This document shows positions 13,701 through 22,559 of a DNA stretch of 64,000 nucleotides, piece after piece. A program made the position numbers and the translations under genes. Each line of letters begins with the position of its first letter. Within the stretch, counting starts at the first letter, position 1. The notes below the pieces were generated by a model. The model ran no database searches. It was not told where the DNA came from and saw nothing but the letters and a program-made list of their open reading frames with translations. This DNA is from Benincasa hispida (lineage: Eukaryota > Streptophyta > Magnoliopsida > Cucurbitales > Cucurbitaceae): contig NC_052350.1 in the NCBI RefSeq assembly GCF_009727055.1, forward strand, positions 35,313,844-35,377,843. Reading direction: 5' to 3'.

Positions 13701-16700
13701 TTGGATGAACTATTACTTGCCTTGGGTTGGGTGTCAAGTGCATGTCATTTACTCCCAATTTTCCTATCTTCTCCCCTTTTCTATAGAATCTGTTTCTGTC
13801 CCTCTCTCATTCTATCCATATATTTATTTATTTTTATGAATAATCGAACTTGTGAGAAAAATGAAAGAATACATGGACATAAGGGATCGGTCGGTCAACA
13901 TCAATTTTGGGTTCAAACTGGTGTCGACCATTGACATGTCGGTTTCTAGTAGTCGATTGTGGTTGGTTTTGAAGAGGCTATGTATGTTGATTGACCAACC
14001 ACTGATGATCGGTCACTTTTGGCCGGTTTTGTGAATCTTGAAAGCTCAACAAAGAACAATATTAAAAAGAAAGACTGAAGAAAAGGAGAAGGAAAAAAAA
14101 AGAAAAGAGGACAGAACAAGAAGAAAATAAGGAAGAGGGAAGAGGGAGGAATGGAGGAGAAGAACCGTGGGAAAGATTTTTTTTCCCCATAATAATTGTA
14201 CAAACCTTGGGAAGGGAAGGTGCTACTGCAACAAAGGGATCACATGATAAAAAATTAGAGTCTAAAATATATATTTAGTCTATTGTTTTATTGGTCAAAT
14301 GATCCATTAATCAGGATGGAAAATTATAGTCAGAAAAGGGGAGCAAAATTTAATTTGTGTTTTATTCTATTTTGAAACAAAAAACTAATAATATAATCCT
14401 TTTGCTAACCCGTGCGTAATGCAATTGGTTTAGGCAACCCTAGACTAGGAGGTCAGATGTTCTGGTTGAACTAAAAAAAATACTATGATCTCTTACTTTT
14501 CTATTTGGATCAGTATGTATGATTATGTGCTAGGATAATAAATACAAAATGCTTTCGCTGTAACTTATGGCATTCTGTAGATTACCATATGGTTTATTTA
14601 GTCGTTGAGGTAAAAATGTAGAACCCAAACTTGTTGGTTTGGTAATCATGAGTGAGACCATAATACAACTATATAAGTTTTAAACACGTGGATGACTTTT
14701 CAATACGATTATCTCAGGAGTGCTACTTGCTTCAAAGTTCGCTTTTCTTTTCTGTTTTAAACCCTTTTCTGTAAATGAAATGTGATAAAATTAATATGAT
14801 TGGCTTCATGTGGTTTACCACTTGTTTTAGCAGTTAACCTTAAAGGCATCTGTCATCAGAAATTATCCTAGAATATTAATTGTTTGTTTCTTCTTATACC
14901 TTTCAATACGTAGGAAACCAATCAAAGCTGCTCTTTCTGCTACTGCAGAACATCTTTCCGGTTTGCTCCCTCTCCATCTTGCATACAGTGCATCCCATGA
15001 TACAGCAGTTGAGGTACCATAGTGAAAACCTTTGTGTTGCAGTGAATGTAGGCATAGTGGTAGATATTTGTTGTTATGCTTTCAGTTGTATTCTGTTATT
15101 AGTTTGGTTTGTTTTAGAGGTCGCACTTGGTTGTTGATTAGGTAGTTATGAGCTGCTCTTGCTCAAGTCCTATAAATAAGTTGCATCTATATTATTCAGT
15201 TTACTTTATGTCTCCAAGAAGTGTCTTCACCATGGAGTAACAATACGTTTCAGTTTACTTCTTTCCCTTTTTTTGGTACACAATCTCTAATTGAATTTTG
15301 TCCAATTTGCTGGTGTAGTCTACTTTCTTTAAATCTCTTTGTCAAACTCAATTAGTTTTTTCTACTATTGAATTTTAAACGTCATAGTAATTTCTCTCTC
15401 ATCTTTCTATGATCCCTCTCCTCTTGTTGCCCTTGTAGAAGCTAAAGAGAAACCTTCCACCCCTAAAACATCTTTAGTACCCTCACCAGTTGAAAATTCT
15501 GCCAAAAATAAGTGATGTATGCTTGTTGGTGGGTTTGAATTGGATTATAAATGTGTAAAATTCTTTTATTTGTTTTATTATCTTGTTGATTGCACAATTG
15601 GTTTTGGGGATATACATTCTATAGATCCGCCTTGTATTGATCATTGGGATTTGTCAATATTTGATTTTTCAAATCACTGGATCTTAAGAGAACAAACCAA
15701 ATTATGTTGGACGAAGGTTTTAGTTTACTTTTTGCAACTTTTAAGGGTAAAAATGTTGTCTTGAACTCTTGTCCTTTACATGTTCAACGACAAATTCAGA
15801 TAGTCTCCTTCCCCATGATGATCTTCAGGTTGCACATCTTGTTCAGAATTTGGTCAGTTGTCTTAGTTATCAGGTTTCCAATTTTACAGTTAAGACCCCT
15901 ATCTTAAAATCTGGGCTTTGAACCTTACCCTCTCTTTTATACTTGGAAGTTCACTAGCTTTGGTATCCTTGTAAACTTGAAGTTCAATGCAGATATTTTG
16001 GAAGAAGCTTGTGTTCGGATCACTTCCTCATTGGAGTTATAAGTGCCTCCTTCACAACCTACCTCTTCATACACTCTTTCAAAGTTCACTCTTCTAGAAT
16101 CAAATGCTACTTTTACCGAAGGTTCCTTTTGCACTTCCACTACTTACACGTTTAGCTCCACTCATTTTGTCCATGATGGTGAATCTGATGTAGCATCTAA
16201 GGTTAGCATGAGTAGTGAGGAGGTCGAAGAGCAGATAGTTGACATCAAGATCGATGATCTTCCTGTTGTGGACTCTTTAGAAGAAGCTTTTTGAATATCT
16301 TTTTGTGGTTAATGGTAGGAAGATTTCAAGTGAGATTTTGCAATCAGCAGCATCAGTGGATAACTTTTTATCAATTCCTCTTAAATTTTATTCTTTAATT
16401 GAGGTTTTTGGTTTATAGATGAAAGAGATTAGGCCCCTGTCACCAAAAATTAATATTTATTTGTGCCCTAAAACTGGGTAGTTCTTGGTTTTGCAGAGGC
16501 TTTGGAGATTGTTTTTTAAGTCGGTTTGAAGATCTTTTTCAATGCCTTTTCGTCGTTCGTAGCTATTCTGTTAATGGTCCTGTTGAAGCCTTCAGGGTTC
16601 TTATTTTGTTTGTTTGGAAGACCCTTGTTCTCTAGTTTCCCTTGTCTTCTCCATTCTTAGTTTTCTTTTGAGAGTTCTGGGTTCTTGGCCTTTATTTTGG

Positions 16701-18922
16701 TAATTTGTTTGGTATTTTGTTTTCATTGCGTTTCACTTGTTGTCCTTTTCCTTGGTGGAGATTTGTTTTTTTTAGCATTAATCTCTCTTTTTTATATCAA
16801 TGAATCTTCTCGTTTCCTGTTTTTTAAAAATTATAATTTTTTTTTTCTTTTTTAGTGAAATACATCAAACTAATTTTTTAAGCATATAAATGTATAAACT
16901 CATTGATTTTGAATTTCCTTCTCGTACAGAAATGATTTGTGTTTTAGATAATATATATGTTAATAAATGGGTCCTTTCTGTGTTCATGTCTTAGATTTTG
17001 AAAAAATGATGTGTTGGTACCCATGCCATGTCGTATCCGTGTCTTTATCTACATCAGTGCTTCTTAGGGTACAGATTGGGTATTCTTAGAGCAGTTTGCT
17101 TTGGTTGTATTCTAGGTGCCTAGAAATGGTTGCTTTCGATGTTTACTTTCATGTGTGTATGTCTTATTAAAAGGATTTATGAGTTTGAGTCCTTTGTACT
17201 CCTCGTGGTTTCTCTAAACATAATTTCAGCATCTGAATGCGAACATTCTGTTTTCGTGCATTACTAACCAGGTGTATCACATCTATTGCAACAACTCTTT
17301 AATATTATAGGATTGGATATGGTCAGTAGGCTGCAACCCGTTTTCCATTACTTCCCGTGGATGGCATGTTTCAAAGTTTCAGTCTGATACTATTGCTCGG
17401 AGTTATATCATCACAGCCCTTGAAGAATCAATACAGCAAGTCAATTCAGCTATTCATCTTTTACTGATGGAGCGTACCAGTATCCTTGCCTAGAAACACA
17501 GTTTGGCTCTTGGAATACAAATGTTAAGAATGCCTTATCGCCACCTTACTATGTTTTTTTTTTTTCATGCTCACTTATTTGGTATTTAAAATGCACTGTT
17601 TTGTTTTAAACTAGTTCTGTGGGTGTAAAGCCTTTACAAAAATTAGCTGAAAAGTCCTTCAAGCTCTTCCTCTCACAGGAGCGTGAACTTGTAAAAAAGC
17701 ATCAGTATGTTGTTAGCCTGTGGAGAAGAGTAAGTGCCTTCAACTTCTCCAAAAATTTCAGTGGTTCTAACATTCTTCCACGTTTGTGAACTGAGTTCAT
17801 GATTATGTATAATCTCTATATTCTCAGATCTCAACCGTTTCTGGAGAGCTGCGGTATATTGATGCAGTAAGATTGTTGCACGTCCTAAATGAGGCATCCA
17901 AAGGGTTAGGCTCTTCAAACCGTTGCTTTTCTTTTATGCAAACGTTTATTATATAAATGTTTTTTTTAACCTTCAAACTACGTTTCTTAATAGTTGAAAG
18001 TATATTAGGATTGGTTATCTATGATCTGAAATAGTATGCTAACACTGAAATTTTGTTGTCGTTTACTGAATATTTGCCTCCATCATTTAAGTACAAACAA
18101 ACATACATACAACACTCCCTGTGCAACTCACTGTTTCTCAAATATCAAGAAGTCTCTCTTAATGTTTTTTTATTTTGTATGCAACAAAAGTATAGGATAC
18201 TCGTGTTTGTATCTATCAGCTTCTGCTTTATTTATGGCATTTATTAAAATTTCTTCAAGCAAATTCTTTGTATAATATTTGGGAAGAAAAATAGAGATGT
18301 GGCCATTAGTCTGAATCACTCTGGGACCTAAACTTGCGGGATATTGTGTCCAACATGATTTCCTCGCCTTTTGTATTATTCTTTTTTTTCATCATTTTTA
18401 ACTTACATTGATGTAAATAAATGAAGGAATAATTGCAAATATAACAATCAGATCTAAAGTATTTGTAGATATAACACAATGAAAAATAATTTGCAAATAT
18501 AACAAAATTTAGATCTAACCCTCAGAGTCTATCGAGTAATAGGAGTGCGATAGAGTCAATCACTGATAGATTTTACTATATTTTGTAATTTTTTAGAAAT
18601 GTTGCTATGCACTTATTAGCCCTAAAAGTACTATCCATTGCAAGTACCCAAAAAAATTAAATAGTAAAGCTGACCTTTTTAAGGTCATTATGTACAGAGA
18701 GTAATTGAAATTTAATATGGATTATATATTCACTCATGTACGTTTTGTAGGTTTGCTGATCAAGTAAACACGACATTAGCTCTTCTTCACCCCATTCACT
18801 GCTCACGAGAGAGAAAAGTAGACATTGTGTTTGATGGAACAACCATACCTGCCTTCATGGTCGTTTTGGGCCTTCTCTACGTTCTTCTAAGACCAAGGCG
18901 TCCGAAGCCAAAAATTAACTGA
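885..18922 (+). CDS. Large plant membrane protein, C-terminal half (At5g58100-like), 11 exons, 5' end outside window
   Basis: The coding sequence joins 885..990, 1143..1282, 1435..1593, 1668..1771, 6631..6800, 13391..13580, 14914..15013, 17311..17479, 17615..17729, 17828..17904 and 18751..18922, about 1.5 kb and 500 residues. All joins keep frame with GT-AG introns except exon 8 to 9, which is one base out. Recognisable stretches are FLAHLGATLWGSMRHIISPS, FSVARRAAAVPLLLVNGTYR, FHTEP-type text in exon 6, and a C-terminus with one hydrophobic segment (IPAFMVVLGLLYVLL) followed by a basic tail, RPRRPKPKIN. That indicates a single-pass membrane protein with most of its mass on the lumenal or extracellular side. 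The best match from memory is Arabidopsis At5g58100, a roughly 950-residue protein linked to pollen exine patterning; no biochemical activity is known to me. Introns 4 and 5 are swollen by transposons. Exon structure is secure; the orthology is recall. Confidence 0.82.
1772..2076. other. AT-rich intron sequence, nothing recognised
   Basis: This is the start of intron 4. It is AT-rich with a run of ttaaaattattt-type sequence near 1900-1975. I see no feature in it. Confidence 0.5.
2077..2092. repeat. Left copy of 16-bp target-site duplication
   Basis: tggtccaaatttctat, identical to 4731-4746. The pair brackets the LINE-type insertion. Confidence 0.75.
2093..4730 (-). mobile_element. LINE-type insertion, minus strand, flanked by 16-bp target-site duplication
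   Basis: A perfect 16-bp direct repeat, tggtccaaatttctat, lies at 2077-2092 and again at 4731-4746. What sits between reads as a retroelement on the minus strand. Its 3' end is at the low-coordinate side, where the minus strand ends ...ttgtttagaaaaaca, a weak A-rich tail, preceded by a caataaaatg motif typical of plant LINE ends. Broken translation includes CGFIPASIKLK (about 3420), reminiscent of the DUF4283/LINE ORF1 region. No reverse transcriptase is recognisable, so it is 5'-truncated, internally deleted or non-autonomous. A variable-length duplication of 16 bp is normal for LINE integration. Confidence 0.6.
4731..4746. repeat. Right copy of 16-bp target-site duplication
   Basis: tggtccaaatttctat, identical to 2077-2092. 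Confidence 0.75.
4747..5439. other. Intron sequence with a 24-base poly-A tract and a possible second LINE 3' end
   Basis: A run of 24 A lies at 4801-4824. At about 5298-5345 the text (gttttattgaagaaacgaaa) resembles the 3' end of the LINE-type element at 2117-2160, in the same minus orientation. This suggests a second, worn fragment. No coding region is supported. Confidence 0.35.
5440..6535 (+). pseudogene. LINE ORF2 C-terminal fragment with 3' tail
   Basis: Translation in shifting frames gives IMGNGEATSFWNDIRVGTSP, then FPRLFALSCPELA (about 5615-5715), then WKWNLDKSGQFTTKSLTQHL and NIWRAPIPKDSILWDV (about 5860-6010), then CVLCHQCGETIMHILVF and FAQSFW (about 6055-6130). This is the order of the region after the reverse transcriptase in plant LINEs, including the Cys/His zinc-binding cluster, whose last Cys is missing. 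At least three frameshifts and stops break it. The element ends in an A-rich tail (aaaaaaagaaaaagaaaaag) at about 6514-6535, close to host exon 5. Confidence 0.7.
6631..6800 (+). CDS. Visible exon 5 of the membrane-protein gene
   Basis: After a 4.9-kb intron, the acceptor ttgtag leads into a 170-bp exon that completes a Met codon and reads LPLSEDPALAMAFSVARRAA, then VPLLLVNGTYRKTIRSYLDS. It ends in phase 1 at aaag|gttttg. The exon is intact although the intron in front carries two LINE remnants and the intron behind a Copia element. This argues that the gene is still under selection. Confidence 0.8.
6801..7258. other. Start of intron 5, nothing beyond the microsatellite
   Basis: Ordinary AT-rich intron sequence up to a T-run at about 7251-7259, where the Copia LTR begins. 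No gene or transposon is recognised. Confidence 0.45.
6820..6900. repeat. TG/TATG microsatellite
   Basis: Two neighbouring blocks of tatg and gtgt repeats, for example tgtttgtgtgtgtgtatgta, lie just inside the donor end of intron 5. Confidence 0.7.
7259..7497 (-). repeat. Copia 3' LTR (minus strand)
   Basis: On the minus strand the segment begins TGTTGGAAATAAG directly after a purine-rich tract and ends ...ctatcttttaaca, giving TG...CA ends and a length of about 239 bp. A TATA-like CTATAAATATG lies inside at about 7381-7394, the place expected for the U3 promoter. Confidence 0.55.
7498..7513 (-). promoter_or_regulatory. Polypurine tract of the Copia element
   Basis: On the minus strand AACTTGAGGGGAAG abuts the LTR start TGTTGG. 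This is the normal plus-strand priming tract. Confidence 0.6.
7562..7990 (-). pseudogene. Copia RNase H, broken
   Basis: The minus strand reads KLYCDNKAAISIANNLVQHD, then KHVEINRHFIKKK and VDVLTKGLL, a standard Copia RNase H C-terminus. Just upstream, the conserved AEAEY-type region has a stop (SAET-stop-YGAM near 7830), so the domain is not translated through. Confidence 0.8.
7891..8535 (-). pseudogene. Copia reverse transcriptase, C-terminal part, active site lost
   Basis: An open stretch of 214 codons includes DLGDLKYFLGMEVARSKEGI, GCRPVDTPIEFN and LVGNLIYLSHTRPDISYAVN, diagnostic of Copia reverse transcriptase. The catalytic box reads YGYD, so the first Asp of the usual YxDD is replaced and the enzyme would be dead. 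The frame is cut off from the N-terminal part at 8535. Confidence 0.85.
8651..8890 (-). pseudogene. Copia reverse transcriptase, N-terminal part
   Basis: The minus strand reads EEMKALEKNNTWDLVALLKG, then KTVGCKWVFTLKYKSDGTLD and RYNVRLVAKRFTQTYGIDYY. This is the start of the Copia RVT_2 domain. It ends in a frame break before the rest of the domain. Confidence 0.85.
8914..9906 (-). pseudogene. Copia integrase C-terminus and linker, with 99-bp tandem duplication
   Basis: A 330-codon open stretch starts in the integrase core C-terminus, includes the conserved KYVFVGYPLHQQGDKCFHPS box and continues through a low-complexity acidic linker toward reverse transcriptase. Within the linker a 33-residue unit that begins TKQVPWITYYRKNL is present twice in tandem (about 9281-9478). 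The reading frame is intact here although domains on both sides are broken. Confidence 0.75.
9281..9478. repeat. 99-bp tandem duplication inside the Copia linker
   Basis: Two adjacent 99-bp units differ at only a few positions, for example ggattggagccgatgg against ggactggagccggtgg. The period is a multiple of three, so the frame is kept. Confidence 0.85.
9848..10220 (-). pseudogene. Copia integrase core, catalytic Glu lost
   Basis: The minus strand reads FIDDHTRLTWVFLLTNKSEV, then IFHSDNGRKFLNNTLRDFLS, then YTPQQNGVAKRKN. The second Asp of the DDE triad is present (HSDNG). At the position of the Glu there is Lys (GVAKRKN). A stop separates it from the preceding domain at about 10221. Confidence 0.85.
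10224..10799 (-). pseudogene. Copia gag-pre-integrase / HHCC zinc domain
   Basis: Readable parts are KISYNLLSISKITRNLNCQV, QFRLSQPNFKYMKYLFPHLL, CNVCICAKQHR and FTLIHGDVWGPLS. Both His of the integrase HHCC zinc finger are Gln here (QFRLSQ), while the two Cys are kept. The first catalytic Asp is present in HGDVWGP. Confidence 0.8.
10720..11010 (-). pseudogene. Copia protease region, active site changed
   Basis: The minus strand gives GKKSWILDSRATYHLTGSSD, where Copia proteases carry D-S-G-A-T. Gly is replaced by Arg, which should inactivate the enzyme. Confidence 0.75.
11104..11872 (-). pseudogene. Copia gag region, frameshifted
   Basis: The upper part reads ELQELTDSEKIKVFIVSFEK, then DAVEWYQWALVN (11700-11870). 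The lower part reads VDHVYDYLAGLNSKIDAMRG, then IPSLMEMCSEVRLEEDRVSA and MCEHCKKA (11104-11400). These are gag and the start of a zinc knuckle. A small duplication is visible: hydrophobic text around IIHIH recurs at about 11530-11560 and 11680-11700. Confidence 0.65.
12203..12214 (-). promoter_or_regulatory. tRNA-Met primer binding site of the Copia element
   Basis: On the plus strand gctctgatacca, whose complement TGGTATCAGAGC is the usual Copia primer site for initiator tRNA-Met. Confidence 0.75.
12226..13390. other. Remainder of intron 5, no gene
   Basis: Sequence right of the primer site does not resemble the left LTR. It contains C-rich text near 12410-12480 and TTTC/T-rich tracts at 13183-13225 and 13349-13370. 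It may hold the remains of a 5' LTR that I cannot delimit. Confidence 0.4.
13391..13580 (+). CDS. Visible exon 6 of the membrane-protein gene
   Basis: The acceptor attgcag follows a long T-tract. The 190-bp exon reads TNAPQSSTLEVPIFWFIHTE and then PLLVDKHYQAKALSDMVIVV, ending SLIWDMR with the Arg codon split at AG|gttagt. It closes in frame with exon 5 across a 6.6-kb intron that contains a whole Copia element. Confidence 0.8.
13581..14390. other. Intron 6 with polypurine stretch
   Basis: At 13880-14035 lies a moderately GC-rich segment with repeated cggtcggtc / ccgg-type words. It is followed at about 14045-14165 by a long purine-only stretch (gaaaaggagaaggaaaaaaa and similar). No protein is supported; it is probably a worn repeat. 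Confidence 0.35.
14395..14480 (+). repeat. Possible tRNA-derived SINE fragment
   Basis: The text cgtgcgtaatgcaattggtt, then ctaggaggtcag and gttctggttgaact before an A-run resembles the A-box/B-box head of tRNA-derived SINEs. The B box is imperfect and no tRNA cloverleaf forms, so this is tentative. Confidence 0.3.
14914..15013 (+). CDS. Visible exon 7 of the membrane-protein gene
   Basis: This 100-bp exon follows acceptor cgtag, completes the split Arg and reads KPIKAALSATAEHLSGLLPL, then HLAYSASHDTAVE, ending in phase 0 at gag|gtacca. Confidence 0.8.
15260..16850 (+). pseudogene. Probable LINE-like remnant in intron 7
   Basis: Broken plus-strand translation has no long frame. The end near 16790-16850 (tatcaatgaatcttctcgtt, then tttttaaaaa) has the look of the LINE 3' ends seen at 790 and 6535. 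Without a recognisable domain this rests on the tail and general texture. Confidence 0.3.
16851..17310. other. End of intron 7, nothing recognised
   Basis: Ordinary intron sequence up to the acceptor attatag. Confidence 0.45.
17311..17479 (+). CDS. Visible exon 8 of the membrane-protein gene
   Basis: Acceptor attatag opens the exon DWIWSVGCNPFSITSRGWHV, continuing to SAIHLLLMERT. The apparent donor is GTATCCTT, which matches the 5' splice consensus of minor (U12-type) introns. Using it leaves one base, A, over, whereas exon 9 needs two. The boundary is therefore uncertain by one base. Confidence 0.75.
17615..17904 (+). CDS. Visible exons 9 and 10 of the membrane-protein gene
   Basis: Exon 9 (17615-17729) reads SVGVKPLQKLAEKSFKLFLS and then QERELVKKHQYVVSLWRR, with donor gtaagt. 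Exon 10 (17828-17904) follows ctcag and reads ISTVSGELRYIDAVRLLHVL, then NEASKG, ending two bases into a Gly codon. The 98-bp intron between them is ordinary. Confidence 0.78.
18420..18640. repeat. GATAGAC-type MITE-like repeat, copy 1, in the last intron
   Basis: Ends are tgcaaatataacaa and tgtaatttttagaaatgt-like text around a core with tctatcgagt, gcgatagagt and cactgatagattttactata. This matches the family seen four more times at 44.5-46.7 kb. Confidence 0.5.
18751..18922 (+). CDS. Terminal coding exon with transmembrane segment and stop
   Basis: Acceptor ttgtag leads to FADQVNTTLALLHPIHCSRE, then RKVDIVFDGTTIPAFMVVLG, then LLYVLLRPRRPKPKIN and TGA at 18920-18922. The hydrophobic run of about 15-17 residues followed by a cluster of Arg and Lys is a standard membrane anchor with a short cytosolic tail. 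Confidence 0.82.
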
Positions 18923-19340
18923 CAATGTACGGCAGTCGACATGTATCATTCATCTGAGGGAAGCTTTTTCGAGATGTCGCACAAAAGTAGAGGTTCACGG
19001 TTTTTTCCTTTTAAAATCCATATTGAAAGTTGAAAATTTGTTGTAACAAGAGGGTAAAAAATCAGGATGTGAAAAATAGGCATAGATTCTGGGTTTAGCA
19101 AACTCAAGGAGGGCATCATATAACAAAGACAGGTTTTACAATGTTTGCCATAGCCATTTATGTTGGAAATCATGCACAGAGTTTTTTATGCCTATCTGAA
19201 GTTTTGCTGTTCACGGCACATTTAAATTTGTGAGTTTATTTCTTCTTTCAGTTATAGAAGAGAGCTTAACCTTGTGGATGGCATTTCTAACAACTTTTTC
19301 CTCGATCTTGTCTTAAGAATTAAAAATTTTGCTGTGAATT
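18923..19340 (+). other. Probable 3' untranslated region of the membrane-protein gene
   Basis: The several hundred bases after the stop are less AT-extreme than the repeat that starts near 19385. I see no other gene and cannot fix a poly(A) site; the end is a guess. Confidence 0.35.
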
Positions 19341-19384
19341 TGAAAAAAATAATTTTAGGATCATAGTAGAAATATTTTATTTGG

Positions 19385-20640
19385 GCTAAATTATAGAAAA
19401 TACTTGTAAAATTTTTACTTTGTATAGAAATATTTATGAACTTTTAAAAGTTCTAGTAGTACTCTTAATTTTTTTTTTAAAAAAATTCAAAAGTACCTCT
19501 ATTAGTTTTTGGATGGAAATCGTTGTATTTTGTTTAAAAAATACTCCAGAATTTTCAAATGTTTTAGTAGTGTCTTTACACTTTTAGAAAGGTTTTAAAT
19601 TATTATTATTGTTAGTAATATGGATGGATTATCACACTTTAAAAATATCTATGAGCTTTAGAAAGGTCCATTAATATACTTTTTTTTTTCGAAAAGAAAG
19701 TTAAAAAAGGCTCTTAATGATAGTATATATATAGAAATCATTTAAGTATACCTCATAGATTACCTCCATCTTTAGTTTCATCACTCTTCTTTGCTTCACT
19801 TAGTGCGCTAACAATTTTGCATCTCTTTTGTTTTTTTTCTTCACTTCTTCGATACTCTCTTCTTAAAGATAAAAATTATAACATTTAAATAGTCAATTTC
19901 ATATTGAGTTGGAAAATAATTAATTTGATAACAACTAATATATACTCAATTCTTTTTCATATAGATACTTTCATTTTTTGGTTTCATGTGTTTAATTCTT
20001 ACAAGAATTTTCTGATAACAAAACATGACCCAAAACTTCAAGATAAAATATAAAATCTCACGAAGTCCTAAAATTAGAATCTCTACTAAATATTTAGTAA
20101 AATGATGAATCACCAAATATAAATAAGATTGATGGAAATACAATGTTCGATTATGGAGTCTTTTGAGTTCCTAAAAATTTATGTTCTAAGATCCCTTGTG
20201 AATCTATTATTTTTCTTCTTACTAGCCTATGTACCTATGTTAAAAGATGGTAGTATTAAAGATTGGGGAATGGAAAAAGGGGAATAAGAAGATAAGTGTC
20301 ATGTCATAGATTGAAGCAGAGTTGATGAGGTATTTTTATACAACTTTTTTAAAAAATAAAGATAAGGGTATTTATACAACTTTTAGAATTTAAAGGGTAT
20401 TTTTAGAATGTATTAACAAATTTTGTCCATATATTATTTTAGGTACTTTTTAAAGTTTAAGGGTTGTAATGAAACTTTTAAAAGTTAAGGTTATTTTGTA
20501 AATAAAGTATTAATGATTTCCATTCAAAATTATCAGTAAGGATATTTTAACTTTTTTTTTAAAGTTTAAAGTATTATTACAACTTTTGAAAATTTAGAGA
20601 TATTTTGTAAACAAAGTACAACATTCGATCATGCTTTTAT
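19385..20640. repeat. Diverged inverted repeat around a ~600-bp centre
   Basis: The left arm (about 19385-19720) and right arm (about 20330-20640) are reverse complements with many changes. For example, ttgtttaaaaaatactccag with attttcaaatgttttagtag on the left pairs with the complement of acttttgaaaatttagagat on the right. Each arm itself contains a repeated unit about amounts of tactttgta and acttttaaaagtt. The centre has no recognised gene. It may be a non-autonomous DNA transposon or two opposed copies of one repeat. Confidence 0.5.
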
Positions 20641-22190
20641 TTTCCTATTTATTAGTAAACATTTTTTTAATATTATTCGATCTACTAATGATTTCTTTTC
20701 TTTTTTTAGAAGTGTTACGAGCTATCGTCCTTATAGTTTGATAAATTCTCATAAATAGTTAGAGACTATTTAAGAGGATTTTATAAAGCATAAATACTAT
20801 TTATAAAAAAAAAATAAAACAATAAGGATGAAATTCTATCTTTTAAAACTACAGGGATTAAAATTTAGCTTTTTTAAAACTATAGAAACTAAATTGGTAA
20901 CTTAATTTTAACTCGAATTCATTTTTGTGAAATTTAAAGATTTTATTATCAACTATACGATATTTTAAATAATCATGTAGGACCTTGGCAATACTATAGG
21001 GGTGAAGGTTGTCTACTAATTTGAACTTTATGGAACCTTAATTAGTCTAAATGTGACAACTAAATTTAAACTTTAATTTAAGAAATTCGCACAAGCGAAT
21101 AAGAATTCAAGTTAATAGCTAAATTTGAATTATGTAAAGCAATAAATCGAACATAACATGCAATCTAAATAATAGAAAAGAAACTAAATGCAAAAATAAA
21201 AGAAGTTAGGAAAAAGAAGACACCAAAATTTATAATGGTTCGACAATTTGCTTACTCCACTTTCCAAGATGTTTTTTTGGGTATTATACTAAGAAGTGTC
21301 CTTTGCGGGTGAGAACAAAACTTACATGATCTTTTTTTTTTCACCTAGGCTAAATAGAAACTCGAATCATTTTTACTAGTTCAGAATCTAACCAATTTTT
21401 TTTTTTTTTTTTCTTTTTCTCACATATTACACCTGTAAAATTTAGGAGAATGAGAGAGAAAAAATTTTTACTCTTTGGAAGATGAACAATTTGATATTTC
21501 AAGAAGGTGGCTAGAAAGATGAAGATGGATTGATTTTACAATTTGAAGGATTTAAAGTTAACCAAGGGTAAAAAGAATGGATGGTTGAGATTAAATGAAG
21601 AGAAAATGGAGTAGATTAAATTTAAGAAGGAAAAATTGGGAACAAGATTTTGGGAAGGCAATCACGTTTTTTTTTTTAAAAAAAAATAATTTAAAGATTT
21701 AGGATACTACATGTTGCAATCTCGATATATTGTAAGTGATCCCACCTTTCACCTGTTTTTTTTTGCTTTGTATTTTCGTCTCTCTTCAACAACTATCCAC
21801 ATGCCATCTTATGGTTTTTCACGCTTTCCATTTCACTGCCATGTTATCGACCAAATTAAAATTTACTTCCAGTCTTCTTTTACTCATATCTTTCTTTCGT
21901 TTGAACTCCAATTCGAACAATGCAAGATGTATCAATATCGTCTTTTCAAGCTCTACAAGAAAATACTTTATGTATTGGAATCGTCTATTCGAGCTCTACA
22001 AGAAAATACTTTAAACATACTAAAAATATTAATGTGAGTTTGTTATTATCAAAATATTTTGTTTGATAGAAGTCCTAAAGCTAACAAATGATTGTACACT
22101 TTTTAACATAAAAAATGTTCATAAATTAATGAATATATTTTATGTAGTTAGTAATTTCATTATGTAAATGTAATATATTAATATTTATTT
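20641..22190. other. AT-rich intergenic repeats, no gene
   Basis: The stretch carries T-runs, a short tandem duplication near 21935-22015 (agctctacaagaaaatactt twice) and an LTR-like phrase near 21225-21245 (tataatggttcgacaatttg). No supported coding sequence. Confidence 0.45.
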
Positions 22191-22559
22191 TATTTATTAG
22201 TTTTGATTCATCTTAAGTTGAAAAAATAAGTGAATATAAAGACAGTCCACAAGTCAAGCATAATGTCATAGACAATATGATGAGATATCCGTCAGATAGA
22301 AATAATGCAATAGAAGAAATAAACAGAGATTGATAACCCAGTTTGGTGTAACTACGCCTACGTCTGGAGGCAAAGAGCTTGATGAAAAGAACTTCACTAA
22401 TAGAGTTAAGTGATTATAAGGGTATACTTATCTAATGGTGCACACTATTTGGACTCATTACAAGCTTACTCCTAATAAAGAACTTAAGCTTCCCCTAAAC
22501 TTGAGACCCTTTTGTTGAAACTATGCAATTCTTTTAAGCTCATGTATGAACAATGCATG

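Noticed and set aside
14395..14480. A genuine tRNA gene
   Set aside because: No acceptor stem or anticodon arm can be folded; only box-like words remain.
21711..22037. Overlapping frames of about 100 codons
   Set aside because: AT-rich, two frames of the same strand, part of a short tandem duplication; no family resemblance.
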